Shown: positions 1 through 6,356, counted from the stretch's first letter. The stretch is 11,629 bases of DNA from an uncultured Collinsella sp. (GCA_900551625.1 URWZ01000031.1:1-11629), one strand, 5' to 3'. Numbers and translations are program-made. Notes: generated by a model from the letters alone, not told the origin.

Positions 1-51
1 AGATCTACACACTGCATATCGTCGGCAGCGTCAGATGTGTATAAGAGACAG
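1..51 (+). other. Illumina Nextera adapter left in the assembly
   Basis: This is library-construction sequence and not genome. Bases 1-10 match the end of the P5 primer. Bases 11-18 (ACTGCATA) match the Nextera i5 index 506. Bases 19-51 match the 33-nt Nextera read-1 adapter, which ends in the 19-bp Tn5 mosaic end AGATGTGTATAAGAGACAG at 33-51. Order and orientation are as expected for an adapter joined to a genomic insert, so genomic sequence begins at 52. The index identity is from memory of the published index set; the adapter match is seen directly. Confidence 0.97.
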
Positions 52-68
52 TGGCCAGATATATTGAT

Positions 69-149
69 CTAAAGACTGTCCCCATAGGCTAGTCGTTTAA
101 GAGCGTCCCAAACGACTAGTCATTTAAGTCTGTCCCCAATGAGTAGGGA
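69..149. repeat. Three degenerate 27-bp tandem repeats containing a stem-loop
   Basis: Units lie at 69-95, 96-122 and 123-149 with an exact 27-base period. By hand count, units 1/2 match at 18 positions, 2/3 at 19 and 1/3 at 17. Each has a core of the form TAAGNNYGTCCC followed by a TAG-containing segment; CTGTCCCCA is exact at 76-84 and 130-138. A 10-bp inverted repeat (89-98 with 110-119, 11-nt loop) bridges units 1 and 2. The block lies between the end of the ribosomal cluster and the contig edge and has no coding potential. It could be an intergenic REP-like element; no transposase is visible in the window. Confidence 0.7.
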
Positions 150-154
150 TAGAA

Positions 155-188
155 AAAGGCCCGGGTGCCGTGGGGCATCCGGGCCTTT
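155..188 (-). terminator. Rho-independent terminator after rplX
   Basis: A 15-bp GC-rich stem pairs 155-169 with 174-188, with one G-T wobble and the 4-nt loop 170-173. Read on the minus strand it is followed by a T-rich run at about 157-151. It lies 27 nt beyond the rplX stop and is a textbook intrinsic terminator. The ribosomal transcript should therefore end here and not run on into rplE. Confidence 0.9.
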
Positions 189-214
189 GCTAGCAACTTG
201 ATGTTGCGGGCAGC

Positions 215-520
215 TTAGAACTTGTGGCCGCACTTCTTGCAGACGCGCAGCTTGTTCTTGCCGTCCTTCTCGTGACCGACGCGGGTAACCTTACCGCACT
301 CGGGGCAAACGAGATTGACGTTGGAGGCATCGATGGGAGCCTCCTGCGAAACGATGCCGCCCTGCTGGTTGGCAGCGTTGGGCTTGACGGCCTTCTTGAC
401 GACCGAAACGCCCTCGACAACGACCTTGTTCTCAGCGGGGAGAGCACGCAGGACAACGCCCTGCTTGCCGCGATCCTTACCAGAGAGAACCTGGACCTTA
501 TCGCCCTTCTTGATATACAT
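215..520 (-). CDS. rplX: 50S ribosomal protein L24
   Basis: L24 is one of the earliest proteins to join the 50S subunit and helps start 23S rRNA folding. The 101-residue product opens [20 protein letters not shown], the KOW motif typical of the family. It continues with the conserved [11 protein letters not shown] region and ends in a zinc-ribbon-like pair, CPEC at about residues 72-75 and CKKC at about 94-97. This four-cysteine tail occurs in many bacterial L24 proteins. The ATG at 520 is preceded by an AGGGGAG ribosome site. The rplN stop lies 13 nt upstream on the transcript. It is the last gene of the cluster here: a terminator follows, whereas rplE follows in most bacteria. Confidence 0.97.
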   Translation of the reverse strand: MYIKKGDKVQVLSGKDRGKQGVVLRALPAENKVVVEGVSVVKKAVKPNAANQQGGIVSQEAPIDASNVNLVCPECGKVTRVGHEKDGKNKLRVCKKCGHKF

Positions 521-533
521 ATATCTCCCCTAA

Positions 534-902
534 CTACAGGGTCTCGGGAGCGAGCGAGACGATCTTCATGTACTTCTTGTCACGAAGCTCGCGAGCGACG
601 GGCCCGAAGATACGGGTGCCGACGGGCGAACCATCGTTGTTGATGACAACGCAGGCGTTCTCATCAAAGCGAATGTAGGAGCCATCCTTGCGGCGGATCT
701 CCTTAACGGTGCGAACGACGACGCAACGGACAACGTCCTTCTTCTTGACGTTGGCGCCAGGGGTAGCCTCCTGGACAGCACCGATGAACACATCGCCGAT
801 GCCTGCATAACGACGCTTGGAACCGCCAAGCACCTTGATGCAGCGAATCTTGCGAGCGCCGGAGTTGTCGGCGACGTTCAGCATGGTTTGCATCTGAATC
901 AT
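534..902 (-). CDS. rplN: 50S ribosomal protein L14
   Basis: L14 sits at the 30S-50S interface of the ribosome and contributes to an inter-subunit bridge. The product is 122 residues, the usual family length. It shows the conserved start [19 protein letters not shown], the [17 protein letters not shown] block, and an ending that fits L14 ([24 protein letters not shown]). The ATG at 902 follows a GGAGGAAC ribosome site. It is separated from rpsQ by 118 nt, one of three large gaps in an otherwise tightly packed run, so it and rplX may be expressed partly independently of the upstream genes. Confidence 0.98.
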   Translation of the reverse strand: MIQMQTMLNVADNSGARKIRCIKVLGGSKRRYAGIGDVFIGAVQEATPGANVKKKDVVRCVVVRTVKEIRRKDGSYIRFDENACVVINNDGSPVGTRIFGPVARELRDKKYMKIVSLAPETL

Positions 903-1020
903 GGTAGATGTTCCTCCGAACTAAGAACCGAAGAGAGGTGCGCAGCCTTTATGCGGCCCGTGGTATGCAAGCCAGGCATACGCACATCTTCGGAAACGTA
1001 CAAGTCGTAAGAGCGACTGC
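903..1020 (-). promoter_or_regulatory. Structured gap between rpsQ and rplN
   Basis: This 118-nt gap lies inside the cluster. Just after the rpsQ stop is a small hairpin (1003-1007 with 1014-1018). Further on is a 6-bp dyad GTATGC/GCATAC (963-968 with 976-981, 7-nt loop). The dyad loosely resembles the motif found before rplB and rplC. An rplN ribosome site lies at the gap's end. No convincing promoter hexamers were recognised. It may be a processing or internal regulatory region; its function is unproven. Confidence 0.35.
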
Positions 1021-1281
1021 TTATTTAGCGCGCTCGACGACCTCGATGAGGCGCCAACGCTTCATCTTGGACATAGGACGGGTCTCCATAACGCGGACGG
1101 TGTCGCCCACGCCAGCCGTGCACTCCTCGTCGTGAGCGTGCAGCTTCTTGGAGCTGGTCATCATCTTGCCGTACTTGGGGTGACGCTTACGCTCGGTGAT
1201 GGTGACAACAATGGTCTTGGCACCGGAGACGGAGGTAACGACACCCGTACGGACCTTACGCGAGTTACGCGAATCAGTCAT
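1021..1281 (-). CDS. rpsQ: 30S ribosomal protein S17
   Basis: S17 is a primary 16S rRNA-binding protein needed for early 30S assembly. The 86-residue product has the OB-fold sequence of the family: RKVRTGVVTSVSGAKTIVV near the N-terminus, then RKRHPKYGKMM, then the conserved HDEECTAGVGDTVRVMETRP and SKMKRWRLIEVVE. Length is normal for bacterial S17. The ATG at 1281 follows an AAGGAGAG ribosome site in the 16-nt space after rpmC. A 118-nt structured gap follows before rplN, where most genomes have these genes close together. Confidence 0.97.
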   Translation of the reverse strand: MTDSRNSRKVRTGVVTSVSGAKTIVVTITERKRHPKYGKMMTSSKKLHAHDEECTAGVGDTVRVMETRPMSKMKRWRLIEVVERAK

Positions 1282-1297
1282 GTTCTCTCCTTAGGTC

Positions 1298-1513
1298 CTA
1301 CTCGGCGACAGCGGACTTCTCCGCTGCGATCTCACGGGCGCGCTGCTCCGTGAGGACGCGAGCGATGTCCTTCTTCACGGTGTTGACGCGAGCGGTGTTG
1401 TCCAGCTGGCTGGTGGCCATCTGGAAACGAAGGTTAAAGAGCTCGGCGCGCATTTCCTTCAGCTTCTCAACGAGCTGAGCGTCCGAGAGCTCACGAATCT
1501 CTGCGGGCTTCAT
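1298..1513 (-). CDS. rpmC: 50S ribosomal protein L29
   Basis: L29 is a small helical protein near the peptide exit tunnel, close to L23, and forms part of the docking platform for nascent-chain factors. The 71-residue product has the family pattern: EIRELSDAQLVEKLKEMRAE, then LFNLRFQMATSQLDNTARV, then VKKDIARVLTEQRARE. It is slightly longer than the E. coli protein because of a short Ala/Glu-rich tail. The ATG at 1513 overlaps the rplP stop by one base (TAATG), which suggests translational coupling. Confidence 0.97.
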   Translation of the reverse strand: MKPAEIRELSDAQLVEKLKEMRAELFNLRFQMATSQLDNTARVNTVKKDIARVLTEQRAREIAAEKSAVAE

Positions 1514-2016
1514 TAGTTCTCCTCCTTGGCGGCGGCGGCGTCCTCAGCAGCCCACTTGGCCTCGAGAGCGGCCTCCTCAGCCATCTCCTTCTCGATGCGC
1601 TGCTCGGCGTTCTTGGCAGCAACAATCTTGGTCTTGATGGGAAGCTTGTGCTGTGCAAGACGCAGAGCCTCGCGAGCGACCTCCTCGGGCACGCCCTTGA
1701 CCTCGAACATGATGCGGCCGGGCTTGACGACGGCCACCCACTCCTCGGGGTTACCCTTACCAGAACCCATGCGAGTCTCGGCAGGCTTCTTGGTGATGGG
1801 CTTATCGGGGAAGATCGTGATGTAGACACGACCGCCACGCTTCATGTAGCGGGTCATGGCAATACGAGCGGCCTCGATCTGACGGTTGGTGATCCAATGG
1901 GCCTCGAGAGCCTGGATACCAAACTCGCCGAAATGCAGCTCGGTATTACCCTTGGCCTGGCCCTTCATGGAGCCACGCTGCACCTTGCGGTGAAGAATAC
2001 GCTTAGGGGCAAGCAC
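1513..2016 (-). CDS. rplP: 50S ribosomal protein L16 with C-terminal extension
   Basis: L16 organises the A-site region of 23S rRNA and is needed for peptidyl transfer and late 50S assembly. Core motifs are present: [70 protein letters not shown] and [19 protein letters not shown]. The core ends around KLPIKTKIV (about residue 133), where bacterial L16 usually stops. This protein runs on for about 34 residues of Glu/Ala/Lys-rich, probably helical sequence, giving 167 in total. The start is GTG at 2016; it overlaps the rpsC stop by one base (TAGTG), and no better ATG lies upstream. The one-base overlap continues with rpmC at the other end. Confidence 0.96.
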   Translation of the reverse strand: MLAPKRILHRKVQRGSMKGQAKGNTELHFGEFGIQALEAHWITNRQIEAARIAMTRYMKRGGRVYITIFPDKPITKKPAETRMGSGKGNPEEWVAVVKPGRIMFEVKGVPEEVAREALRLAQHKLPIKTKIVAAKNAEQRIEKEMAEEAALEAKWAAEDAAAAKEEN

Positions 2017-2726
2017 TACTGACCCCTCCTCTCGGAGTTACGACGACGAGGACGGGAAGAGCCCTCGAGTGCAGGGTTGGGAACGGGCTGACCCGGGAGC
2101 TTCTCGCCCAGGTAGATCCAGACCTTCACGCCGCAGGCACCCATGGTGGTGCTGGCGACAGCCGTGCCGTAGTCGATCTTGGCACGGAGGGTGTGCAGAG
2201 GCACGCGACCCTCGCGGTACCACTCACGACGGCCCATCTCGGCACCGCCGAGACGACCGGAGCACTGGATACGGATGCCCTTAGCGCCGGCCTTGCGGGC
2301 GGACTGGACAGCCTTGCGCATAGCGCGACGGAAGGCAACGCGGCCCTCGAGCTGCTCAGCGATGGACTGAGCAACGAGGTTGGCGTCGAGCTCGGGGCGC
2401 TTGATCTCGACAACGTCGACGGAGAGCTGGCCCTTGGAGACGCCAGCGACCTTCTCGAGCTCGGTGCGGAGGGTATCGATCTCGGCACCCTTCTTACCGA
2501 TGACAACGCCGGGGCGAGCGGTGAGGATGATGACCTTCACCTTGTCGCCAGCGCGCTCGATCTCGACGCGGGAGACAGCTGCGCGGGAAAGACGCTTCTC
2601 GAGGTACTTGCGGATCTCGAGATCGTTACCGAGGGTCTTAGCGTAATCCTTCTCTGCGAACCAGCGGGAGCGCCAGTTCTCGGTGATGCCAAGACGGAAG
2701 CCGGTGGGGTAGACTTTCTGACCCAT
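2016..2726 (-). CDS. rpsC: 30S ribosomal protein S3
   Basis: S3 lines the mRNA entry channel of the 30S subunit and contributes to unwinding of structured mRNA. The 236-residue product starts [18 protein letters not shown], a typical S3 start. A type-2 KH domain includes the GKKG loop at residues 77-80. The arginine-rich stretch [10 protein letters not shown] (131-140) corresponds to the residues linked to mRNA helicase activity in E. coli S3. The C-terminal domain has the conserved [15 protein letters not shown] and [18 protein letters not shown] basic tail ([10 protein letters not shown]) ends the protein. The ATG at 2726 follows a strong AAAGGAGGCG site, 6 nt after rplV. Confidence 0.98.
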   Translation of the reverse strand: MGQKVYPTGFRLGITENWRSRWFAEKDYAKTLGNDLEIRKYLEKRLSRAAVSRVEIERAGDKVKVIILTARPGVVIGKKGAEIDTLRTELEKVAGVSKGQLSVDVVEIKRPELDANLVAQSIAEQLEGRVAFRRAMRKAVQSARKAGAKGIRIQCSGRLGGAEMGRREWYREGRVPLHTLRAKIDYGTAVASTTMGACGVKVWIYLGEKLPGQPVPNPALEGSSRPRRRNSERRGQ

Positions 2727-2732
2727 ACAGCT

Positions 2733-3104
2733 TTACGCCTCCTTTCGAGGAGCAACGACGACGGTGATGTGGGAAGTACGCTTCAGAATGCGAGAAGCGG
2801 AACCCTTGGCGCGGGGACGGATGCGCTTAAGCGTCGGACCCTCGTCAACATAGGCAGCGGCGACAACCAGGTTGTCGGCACGCAGACCGTTGTTGTTCTC
2901 GGCGTTCGCAACGGCGGAACGGAGAACCTTCTCGACATCCACGGCGACGGCGCGGTCGCAGAAGTGGAGGATGTCGAAGGCCTGAGCGACAGGCTTGCGG
3001 CGGATCAGATCGACCACCAGGCGGGCCTTGCTGGGGGAAACACGCACGTACTTAGCGACGGCGCGAACCTCGGTGGCCTCAGTTTCAATAGACTTAGTTG
3101 CCAT
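2733..3104 (-). CDS. rplV: 50S ribosomal protein L22
   Basis: L22 reaches into the nascent-peptide exit tunnel and forms its narrowest part together with L4; changes in its loop are known to give macrolide resistance in other species. The 123-residue product shows [20 protein letters not shown] (15-34), the conserved SAVANAENN segment and the extended beta-hairpin around [18 protein letters not shown] (89-106). No insertion or deletion is apparent at the hairpin tip. The N-terminus carries about ten extra residues ([10 protein letters not shown]) before the conserved core. Start ATG is at 3104, 14 nt after rpsS. Confidence 0.97.
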   Translation of the reverse strand: MATKSIETEATEVRAVAKYVRVSPSKARLVVDLIRRKPVAQAFDILHFCDRAVAVDVEKVLRSAVANAENNNGLRADNLVVAAAYVDEGPTLKRIRPRAKGSASRILKRTSHITVVVAPRKEA

Positions 3105-3118
3105 TTACGGTTAACCCC

Positions 3119-3379
3119 CTATTTGGCCTTGTGGCCACGGAACGTACGAGTCGGCGCGAACTCGCCGAGCTTGTGACCAACCATGGACTCGGTAACATAC
3201 ACGGGCACATGCTTGCGGCCGTCGTGGACGGCGATGGTGTGACCAACCATCTCGGGGAAGATGGTGGACGCGCGAGACCAGGTCTTCACGACGTCCTTCT
3301 TGCCAGCCTCGTTCATCGCGGTGATACGCGAGAGAAGGCGAGTCTCCACGAACGGGCCCTTTTTGAGACTTCTGCTCAT
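3119..3379 (-). CDS. rpsS: 30S ribosomal protein S19
   Basis: S19 sits in the head of the 30S subunit next to S13 and contacts the A-site tRNA region. The 86-residue product is close to the canonical sequence: [19 protein letters not shown] at the start, then [40 protein letters not shown], and the ending [15 protein letters not shown]. Length is normal. The ATG at 3379 follows a TAGGAGAAAG ribosome site in the 32-nt space after rplB. It is part of the tightly packed rplB-rpsQ segment. Confidence 0.98.
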   Translation of the reverse strand: MSRSLKKGPFVETRLLSRITAMNEAGKKDVVKTWSRASTIFPEMVGHTIAVHDGRKHVPVYVTESMVGHKLGEFAPTRTFRGHKAK

Positions 3380-3411
3380 AAGTGCTTTCTCCTAAAACTC
3401 GGTATCCGAAA

Positions 3412-4242
3412 TTACTTCTTACGGCGACGAATGATGTGCTGGTTCGAGACCTTCTTCTTCTTGCGCGTACGAAGGCCCTTCGTCGGCTTACCCCAGGGGG
3501 TAACGGAGGGACGACCAGAGGTGTGGTTCTTGCCCTCGCCACCGCCGTGCGGGTGGTCGACAGGGTTCATGACGGTACCGCGGACGGTCGGGCGCACGTT
3601 CATGTGACGCTTACGGCCGGCCTTGCCGATGACGATGTTGGCGTGATCGGCGTTGCCGACCTCACCGACGGTGGCGCGGCAGGTAACGAGGATGCGGCGC
3701 ATCTCGGAGGAAGGCATACGGACGATAGCGTACTTGCCCTCCTTACCCATCAGCTGGCAGGAGTTACCGGCGGAACGGGCGATAGCGGCGCCCTTGCCCG
3801 GCTGGAACTCGACGGCGTGGATGAGCGTACCGACGGGGATGTCGGCGAGGGGCAGAGCGTTGCCCGGCTTGATGTCGGCGTCAGAACCGGACATGATGGT
3901 CTGACCGACCTCGAGGCCCTTGGGGGCGAGGATGTAGCGCTTCTCACCGTCAGCGTAGTGCAGCAGAGCGATGCGAGCGGAACGGTTCGGATCGTACTCG
4001 ATCGTGGCAACCTTGGCGGGCACGCCGTCCTTGTTGCGCTTGAAGTCGATCACACGGTAACGACGCTTCACGCCGCCGCCCTGGTGGCGGGTGGTGATGC
4101 GGCCGTTGTTGTTACGACCGGCCTTCTTGGGCAGGGGCTCGAGAAGAGACTTCTCGGGCTTGGTGCAGGTGATCTCGGAGAAATCGGAGATCGTCTGCCA
4201 ACGCCTACCAGCGGAGGTCGGCTTAAGGTGCTTTACAGCCAT
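3412..4242 (-). CDS. rplB: 50S ribosomal protein L2
   Basis: L2 is a primary 23S rRNA-binding protein needed for subunit association and for shaping the peptidyl-transferase centre. The 276-residue product begins [15 protein letters not shown] and has the SH3-like and OB-type core. [10 protein letters not shown] lies at residues 228-237; His230 corresponds to E. coli His229. The tail is basic ([20 protein letters not shown]). The frame is open up to an ATG at 4404, but those extra 54 residues are unlike any L2 and lie over the structured gap. The ATG at 4242 has an AAAGGGAT ribosome site and matches the family start, so it was chosen. It is preceded by the 178-nt gap after rplW. Confidence 0.98.
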   Translation of the reverse strand: MAVKHLKPTSAGRRWQTISDFSEITCTKPEKSLLEPLPKKAGRNNNGRITTRHQGGGVKRRYRVIDFKRNKDGVPAKVATIEYDPNRSARIALLHYADGEKRYILAPKGLEVGQTIMSGSDADIKPGNALPLADIPVGTLIHAVEFQPGKGAAIARSAGNSCQLMGKEGKYAIVRMPSSEMRRILVTCRATVGEVGNADHANIVIGKAGRKRHMNVRPTVRGTVMNPVDHPHGGGEGKNHTSGRPSVTPWGKPTKGLRTRKKKKVSNQHIIRRRKK

Positions 4243-4322
4243 TACAATCCCTTTCAATAGGAATCCGTTAGCCATCGCAGACAGGGATTCGAGGTTCTGC
4301 CTCGGGTGCGATGACACCGGAC

Positions 4323-4348
4323 GTATACACGGTTCCGGGCGTGTCCAT
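4323..4348 (-). repeat. Leader motif copy A, upstream of rplB
   Basis: This 26-bp sequence matches 6187-6212 at 23 of 26 positions in the same orientation, with no similarity in the flanks. On the minus strand it begins ATGGACACGCC and ends CCGTGTATAC. It lies about 80 nt upstream of the rplB start. It could be a promoter or operator element, or an RNA site shared by two segments of the ribosomal cluster. Confidence 0.65.
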
Positions 4349-4367
4349 TTTATACGCCCAAAACCTT

Positions 4368-4402
4368 GAGCTCTCGCCTCCCTATTTGGGAGGCATGAGC
4401 TC
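4368..4402 (-). terminator. Attenuator-like hairpin after rplW
   Basis: A 7-bp stem (4376-4382 with 4388-4394, loop 4383-4387) is extended, across a 2x2 internal loop, by a 6-bp GAGCTC pair (4368-4373 with 4397-4402). It lies 18 nt after the rplW stop. On the minus strand the following bases are AAGGTTTTGGG, a weak T tract. Partial termination or an RNA-processing site is plausible; a full terminator is unlikely because essential genes follow. Confidence 0.45.
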
Positions 4403-4420
4403 ACTCAACAGCAGCGAGTC

Positions 4421-4708
4421 TTAGGCCTGGTTGCCAAAGACCTCGATGGTGTCGCCCTCGGCCAGCGTGACGATGGCCTTCTTCCAAGAACGGGTCTTGC
4501 CGGCGACATAGCGCACGCGCTTGGTCTTGGGCTTGACCGTCAGGGTGTTCACGCGAACGACCTTGACGCCGAAGATCTCCTCGACAGCGTCCTTGATCTG
4601 ATACTTGTTAGCATCCTTGGCGACCTCGAACGTGTACTTGTTCTGCTCCATGCCGGAGAAGGAACGCTCGGACACGATCGGACGGATGATGATCTCGTGG
4701 GCGGTCAT
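4421..4708 (-). CDS. rplW: 50S ribosomal protein L23
   Basis: L23 lies at the exit of the peptide tunnel and is the main ribosomal contact for trigger factor and the signal recognition particle. The 95-residue product has the family features IIIRPIVSERSF near the start, YTFEVAKDANKYQIKDAVEE, the FGVKVVRVNTL strand, and TKRVRYVAGKTRSWKKAIVTL. Length is normal. The ATG at 4708 abuts the rplD stop with no spacer (TAAATG), so it is probably translated by coupling. A structured 178-nt gap follows before rplB. Confidence 0.97.
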   Translation of the reverse strand: MTAHEIIIRPIVSERSFSGMEQNKYTFEVAKDANKYQIKDAVEEIFGVKVVRVNTLTVKPKTKRVRYVAGKTRSWKKAIVTLAEGDTIEVFGNQA

Positions 4709-5335
4709 TTATGCAAGCACCTCCCCGAAGTGAGCGGCGATGTCGGCGGGCATCAGCACGGCGTTGTTGTTGACGAGATCGTAGGTGTTGGCCTCGTCGG
4801 CAGTGATGATGAACGTCTTGGGAATGTTGCGGAACGACAGGTAGGCGTTGACGTCCTCATCGCGAACGATGATGGTCAGACGCTTGCCCTCAAGGCCGAG
4901 AGCCTTGAGCATGGCAACGGCAGCCTTGGTGGAAGGCTTCTCGAAGCCGTAGTCGTCGACGAGCACGAGCTCGCCATCGGCCAGCTTGGCGGACAGCGCG
5001 GAGCGCATAGCCAGCTTGACCTCCTTGTTGTTCATACGCTTAGCGTAGGAACGAGGCTTGGGGGCGAAGACAACGCCACCGTGACGCCACTGGGCAGCAC
5101 GGATGGAACCCTGGCGGGCACGGCCGGTGCCCTTCTGACGCCAAGGCTTCTTGCCGCCACCGGAAACCTCAGAGCGACCCTTAGCAGACTGGGTGCCCTG
5201 ACGCCAAGAGGCCATCTGGCACTTGACGATGTGGTGCATAACGTGGATGTTCGGCTCGATGCCGTACACCTCAGCGGCGAGCTCGGCCTCGGCGACCTTC
5301 TTGCCCTCGCTGTTCTTTACTTCAAACTTTGCCAT
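4709..5335 (-). CDS. rplD: 50S ribosomal protein L4
   Basis: L4 binds 23S rRNA, lines the exit tunnel with L22 and, in E. coli, also represses its own operon by binding the S10 leader. The 208-residue product shows the tunnel-reaching loop region RSEVSGGGKKPWRQKGTGRA followed by RQGSIRAAQWRHGG. The helical domain MNNKEVKLAMRSALSAKL comes next. The C-terminal part is KRLTIIVRDEDVNAYLSFRN. The start is ATG at 5335, with an AAGGAGAAC ribosome site 46 nt after rplC. Whether L4 regulates this cluster through the rplC leader cannot be told from sequence alone. Confidence 0.97.
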   Translation of the reverse strand: MAKFEVKNSEGKKVAEAELAAEVYGIEPNIHVMHHIVKCQMASWRQGTQSAKGRSEVSGGGKKPWRQKGTGRARQGSIRAAQWRHGGVVFAPKPRSYAKRMNNKEVKLAMRSALSAKLADGELVLVDDYGFEKPSTKAAVAMLKALGLEGKRLTIIVRDEDVNAYLSFRNIPKTFIITADEANTYDLVNNNAVLMPADIAAHFGEVLA

Positions 5336-5381
5336 TTAAGTGTTCTCCTTGGTATGACGCTGGGCTAAATGGGCTGGGCCC

Positions 5382-6002
5382 TTAGGCCATACGGATGGCG
5401 ACGAGACCATTCTTGGCACCCGGGACAGCGCCCTTGACCAAGATGAGGTTCTGCTCGGCATCGATGCGGACAACGGAAAGGTTCTTGACGGTAACGCGCT
5501 CGTTACCCATGTGACCGGCCATCTTGACGCCCTTGAGGACGCGCGCAGGATAGGCGCACTGACCGATAGAACCGGGGTGACGCTGGAAGTGAGAACCATG
5601 CGTCATAGGACCGCGGCGCTGACCCCAGCGCTTGATGCGACCCTGGAAGCCCTTACCCTTGGAGGTACCGATGACGTCGACCTTCTCGACATCAGCGAAA
5701 TCAGCGACGGTGACGACCTCGCCGACCTTGTGCTCCTCGCCGTTCTCGACGCGGACCTCACGAAGGAAGCGGACAGGCTCGACGCCAGCCTTGGCGAAGT
5801 GACCAGCCATGGGCTTGTTCACGTTCTTGGCCTTGATGTCGCCGAAACCGATCTGGACGGCGTCATAGCCGTCGGTTGCCTGAGTTTTAACCTGCGAGAC
5901 AGCGCAGGGGCCAGCCTGGATGACCGTGACGGGAACGACGTTGTCGTCCTCGTCCCAAACCTGGGTCATGCCAATCTTGCGGCCGAGAATCATGCTGATC
6001 AA
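5382..6002 (-). CDS. rplC: 50S ribosomal protein L3
   Basis: L3 is one of the first proteins to bind 23S rRNA; its central loop reaches the peptidyl-transferase centre. The product is 206 residues, within the family range. It has [16 protein letters not shown] at the start, [20 protein letters not shown] (113-132), and then [18 protein letters not shown]. That last segment includes Gln148, matching the glutamine methylated by PrmB in E. coli. The reading frame begins at TTG (6002), with ATG three codons later at 5993. Neither has a strong ribosome site: GGGA lies 7 nt before the TTG and nothing purine-rich lies just before the ATG, so the start is uncertain by three residues. It is the first gene of the cluster here; rpsJ is not upstream. 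Confidence 0.96.
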   Translation of the reverse strand: MISMILGRKIGMTQVWDEDDNVVPVTVIQAGPCAVSQVKTQATDGYDAVQIGFGDIKAKNVNKPMAGHFAKAGVEPVRFLREVRVENGEEHKVGEVVTVADFADVEKVDVIGTSKGKGFQGRIKRWGQRRGPMTHGSHFQRHPGSIGQCAYPARVLKGVKMAGHMGNERVTVKNLSVVRIDAEQNLILVKGAVPGAKNGLVAIRMA

Positions 6003-6319
6003 GATATGATCCCAACTCTCGCGTGGTCTTGGGACAATGCGTACACCACCGAGCGTACGCCCCTAGAGGACCACTACTTACACGACGTGCTCCCCAGCCT
6101 TGTATTTCGCCCGGACTACCTGACAACCCTATTAAGCAGGCATTTTGTCCAGCCAGAATACTCCCCTGGTTACACACAGCTGTTTAGTATACACGGCTGC
6201 GGGCGTATCCATCGAGATTCATATTTCACTCACATTGTTTACGCAGGTAAAGTGCGTGGATGGCTCCTGGGCACGGCGGAGGGCCGGAGAAATATATTAA
6301 GGTCATCGCGAGTTCCGCA
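6003..6319 (-). promoter_or_regulatory. Long non-coding leader region of rplC
   Basis: There is no gene here, although rpsJ normally occupies this position. Near rplC are dyads at 6010-6015 with 6029-6034 and 6039-6044 with 6055-6060. A further pairing (GTGGTC 6023-6028 with GACCAC 6069-6074) is incompatible with the first. The shared motif (6187-6212) includes a TATACT at 6186-6191 on the minus strand that could be a -10 box, but no good -35 sits before it. The region would yield a leader of roughly 180 nt. Autoregulation by a ribosomal protein would fit the context but is inference. Confidence 0.5.
6187..6212 (-). repeat. Leader motif copy B, upstream of rplC
   Basis: This is the second copy of the 26-bp motif, differing from 4323-4348 at three positions. 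On the minus strand it begins ATGGATACGCC and ends CCGTGTATAC. It lies about 185 nt upstream of rplC. The flanks show no similarity to copy A, so this looks like a discrete conserved element and not part of a longer duplication. Confidence 0.65.
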
Positions 6320-6356
6320 CGCAAAGGAGAGCACTTAATGTGCTCTCCGTCTTGCG
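6320..6356 (-). terminator. Terminator after the pcrA-type helicase gene
   Basis: A perfect 9-bp stem GGAGAGCAC/GTGCTCTCC (6326-6334 with 6340-6348, loop TTAAT) is extended by a 5-bp pair (6320-6324 with 6352-6356) across a small internal loop. It lies about 60 nt past the helicase stop. The T run after it on the minus strand is short, so efficiency is uncertain. It separates the helicase transcript from the ribosomal cluster. Confidence 0.7.

Larger units (their letters stand above)
4243..4420 (-). promoter_or_regulatory. Structured 178-nt gap between rplW and rplB
   Basis: These two genes are usually adjacent in S10 operons. The gap contains an attenuator-like hairpin, a copy of a motif also found before rplC, and a small hairpin (CGAGG/CCTCG) near the rplB end. 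TATA-like hexamers occur on the minus strand (TATAAA near 4350, TATACG at 4322-4327), but no well-spaced -35 was recognised. The layout, a hairpin soon after rplW and then the shared motif before rplB, would fit an internal termination and re-initiation point. That reading is inference. Confidence 0.45.

Noticed and set aside
33..51. Tn5 mosaic end as evidence of a natural transposon
   Set aside because: It is part of a complete Nextera adapter with index and P5 tail, so it comes from library preparation.
69..149. CRISPR array
   Set aside because: The 27-base units are contiguous, degenerate and have no unique spacers, and no cas gene is nearby.
2193..3176. Long plus-strand open frame over rpsC and rplV
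   Set aside because: It lies antisense to two unmistakable ribosomal genes. Its composition (Leu, Asp and Gly rich) is what GC-rich codon bias gives on the opposite strand, and no ribosome site or family match was seen.
3382..4260. Plus-strand open frame over rplB
   Set aside because: It is antisense to L2 with typical shadow composition and no plausible start signal.
4243..4404. N-terminal extension of L2 to the ATG at 4404
   Set aside because: The 54 extra residues do not match L2 and cross the structured gap; the ATG at 4242 has a ribosome site and the canonical start.
5887..6177. Minus-strand frame over the rplC start that might be a remnant rpsJ
   Set aside because: The translation shows none of the S10 motifs, and part of it reads rplC in another frame.
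5511..6338. Plus-strand open frame spanning the rplC leader
   Set aside because: Two-thirds of it is antisense to rplC, and the part over the leader has no recognisable protein features.
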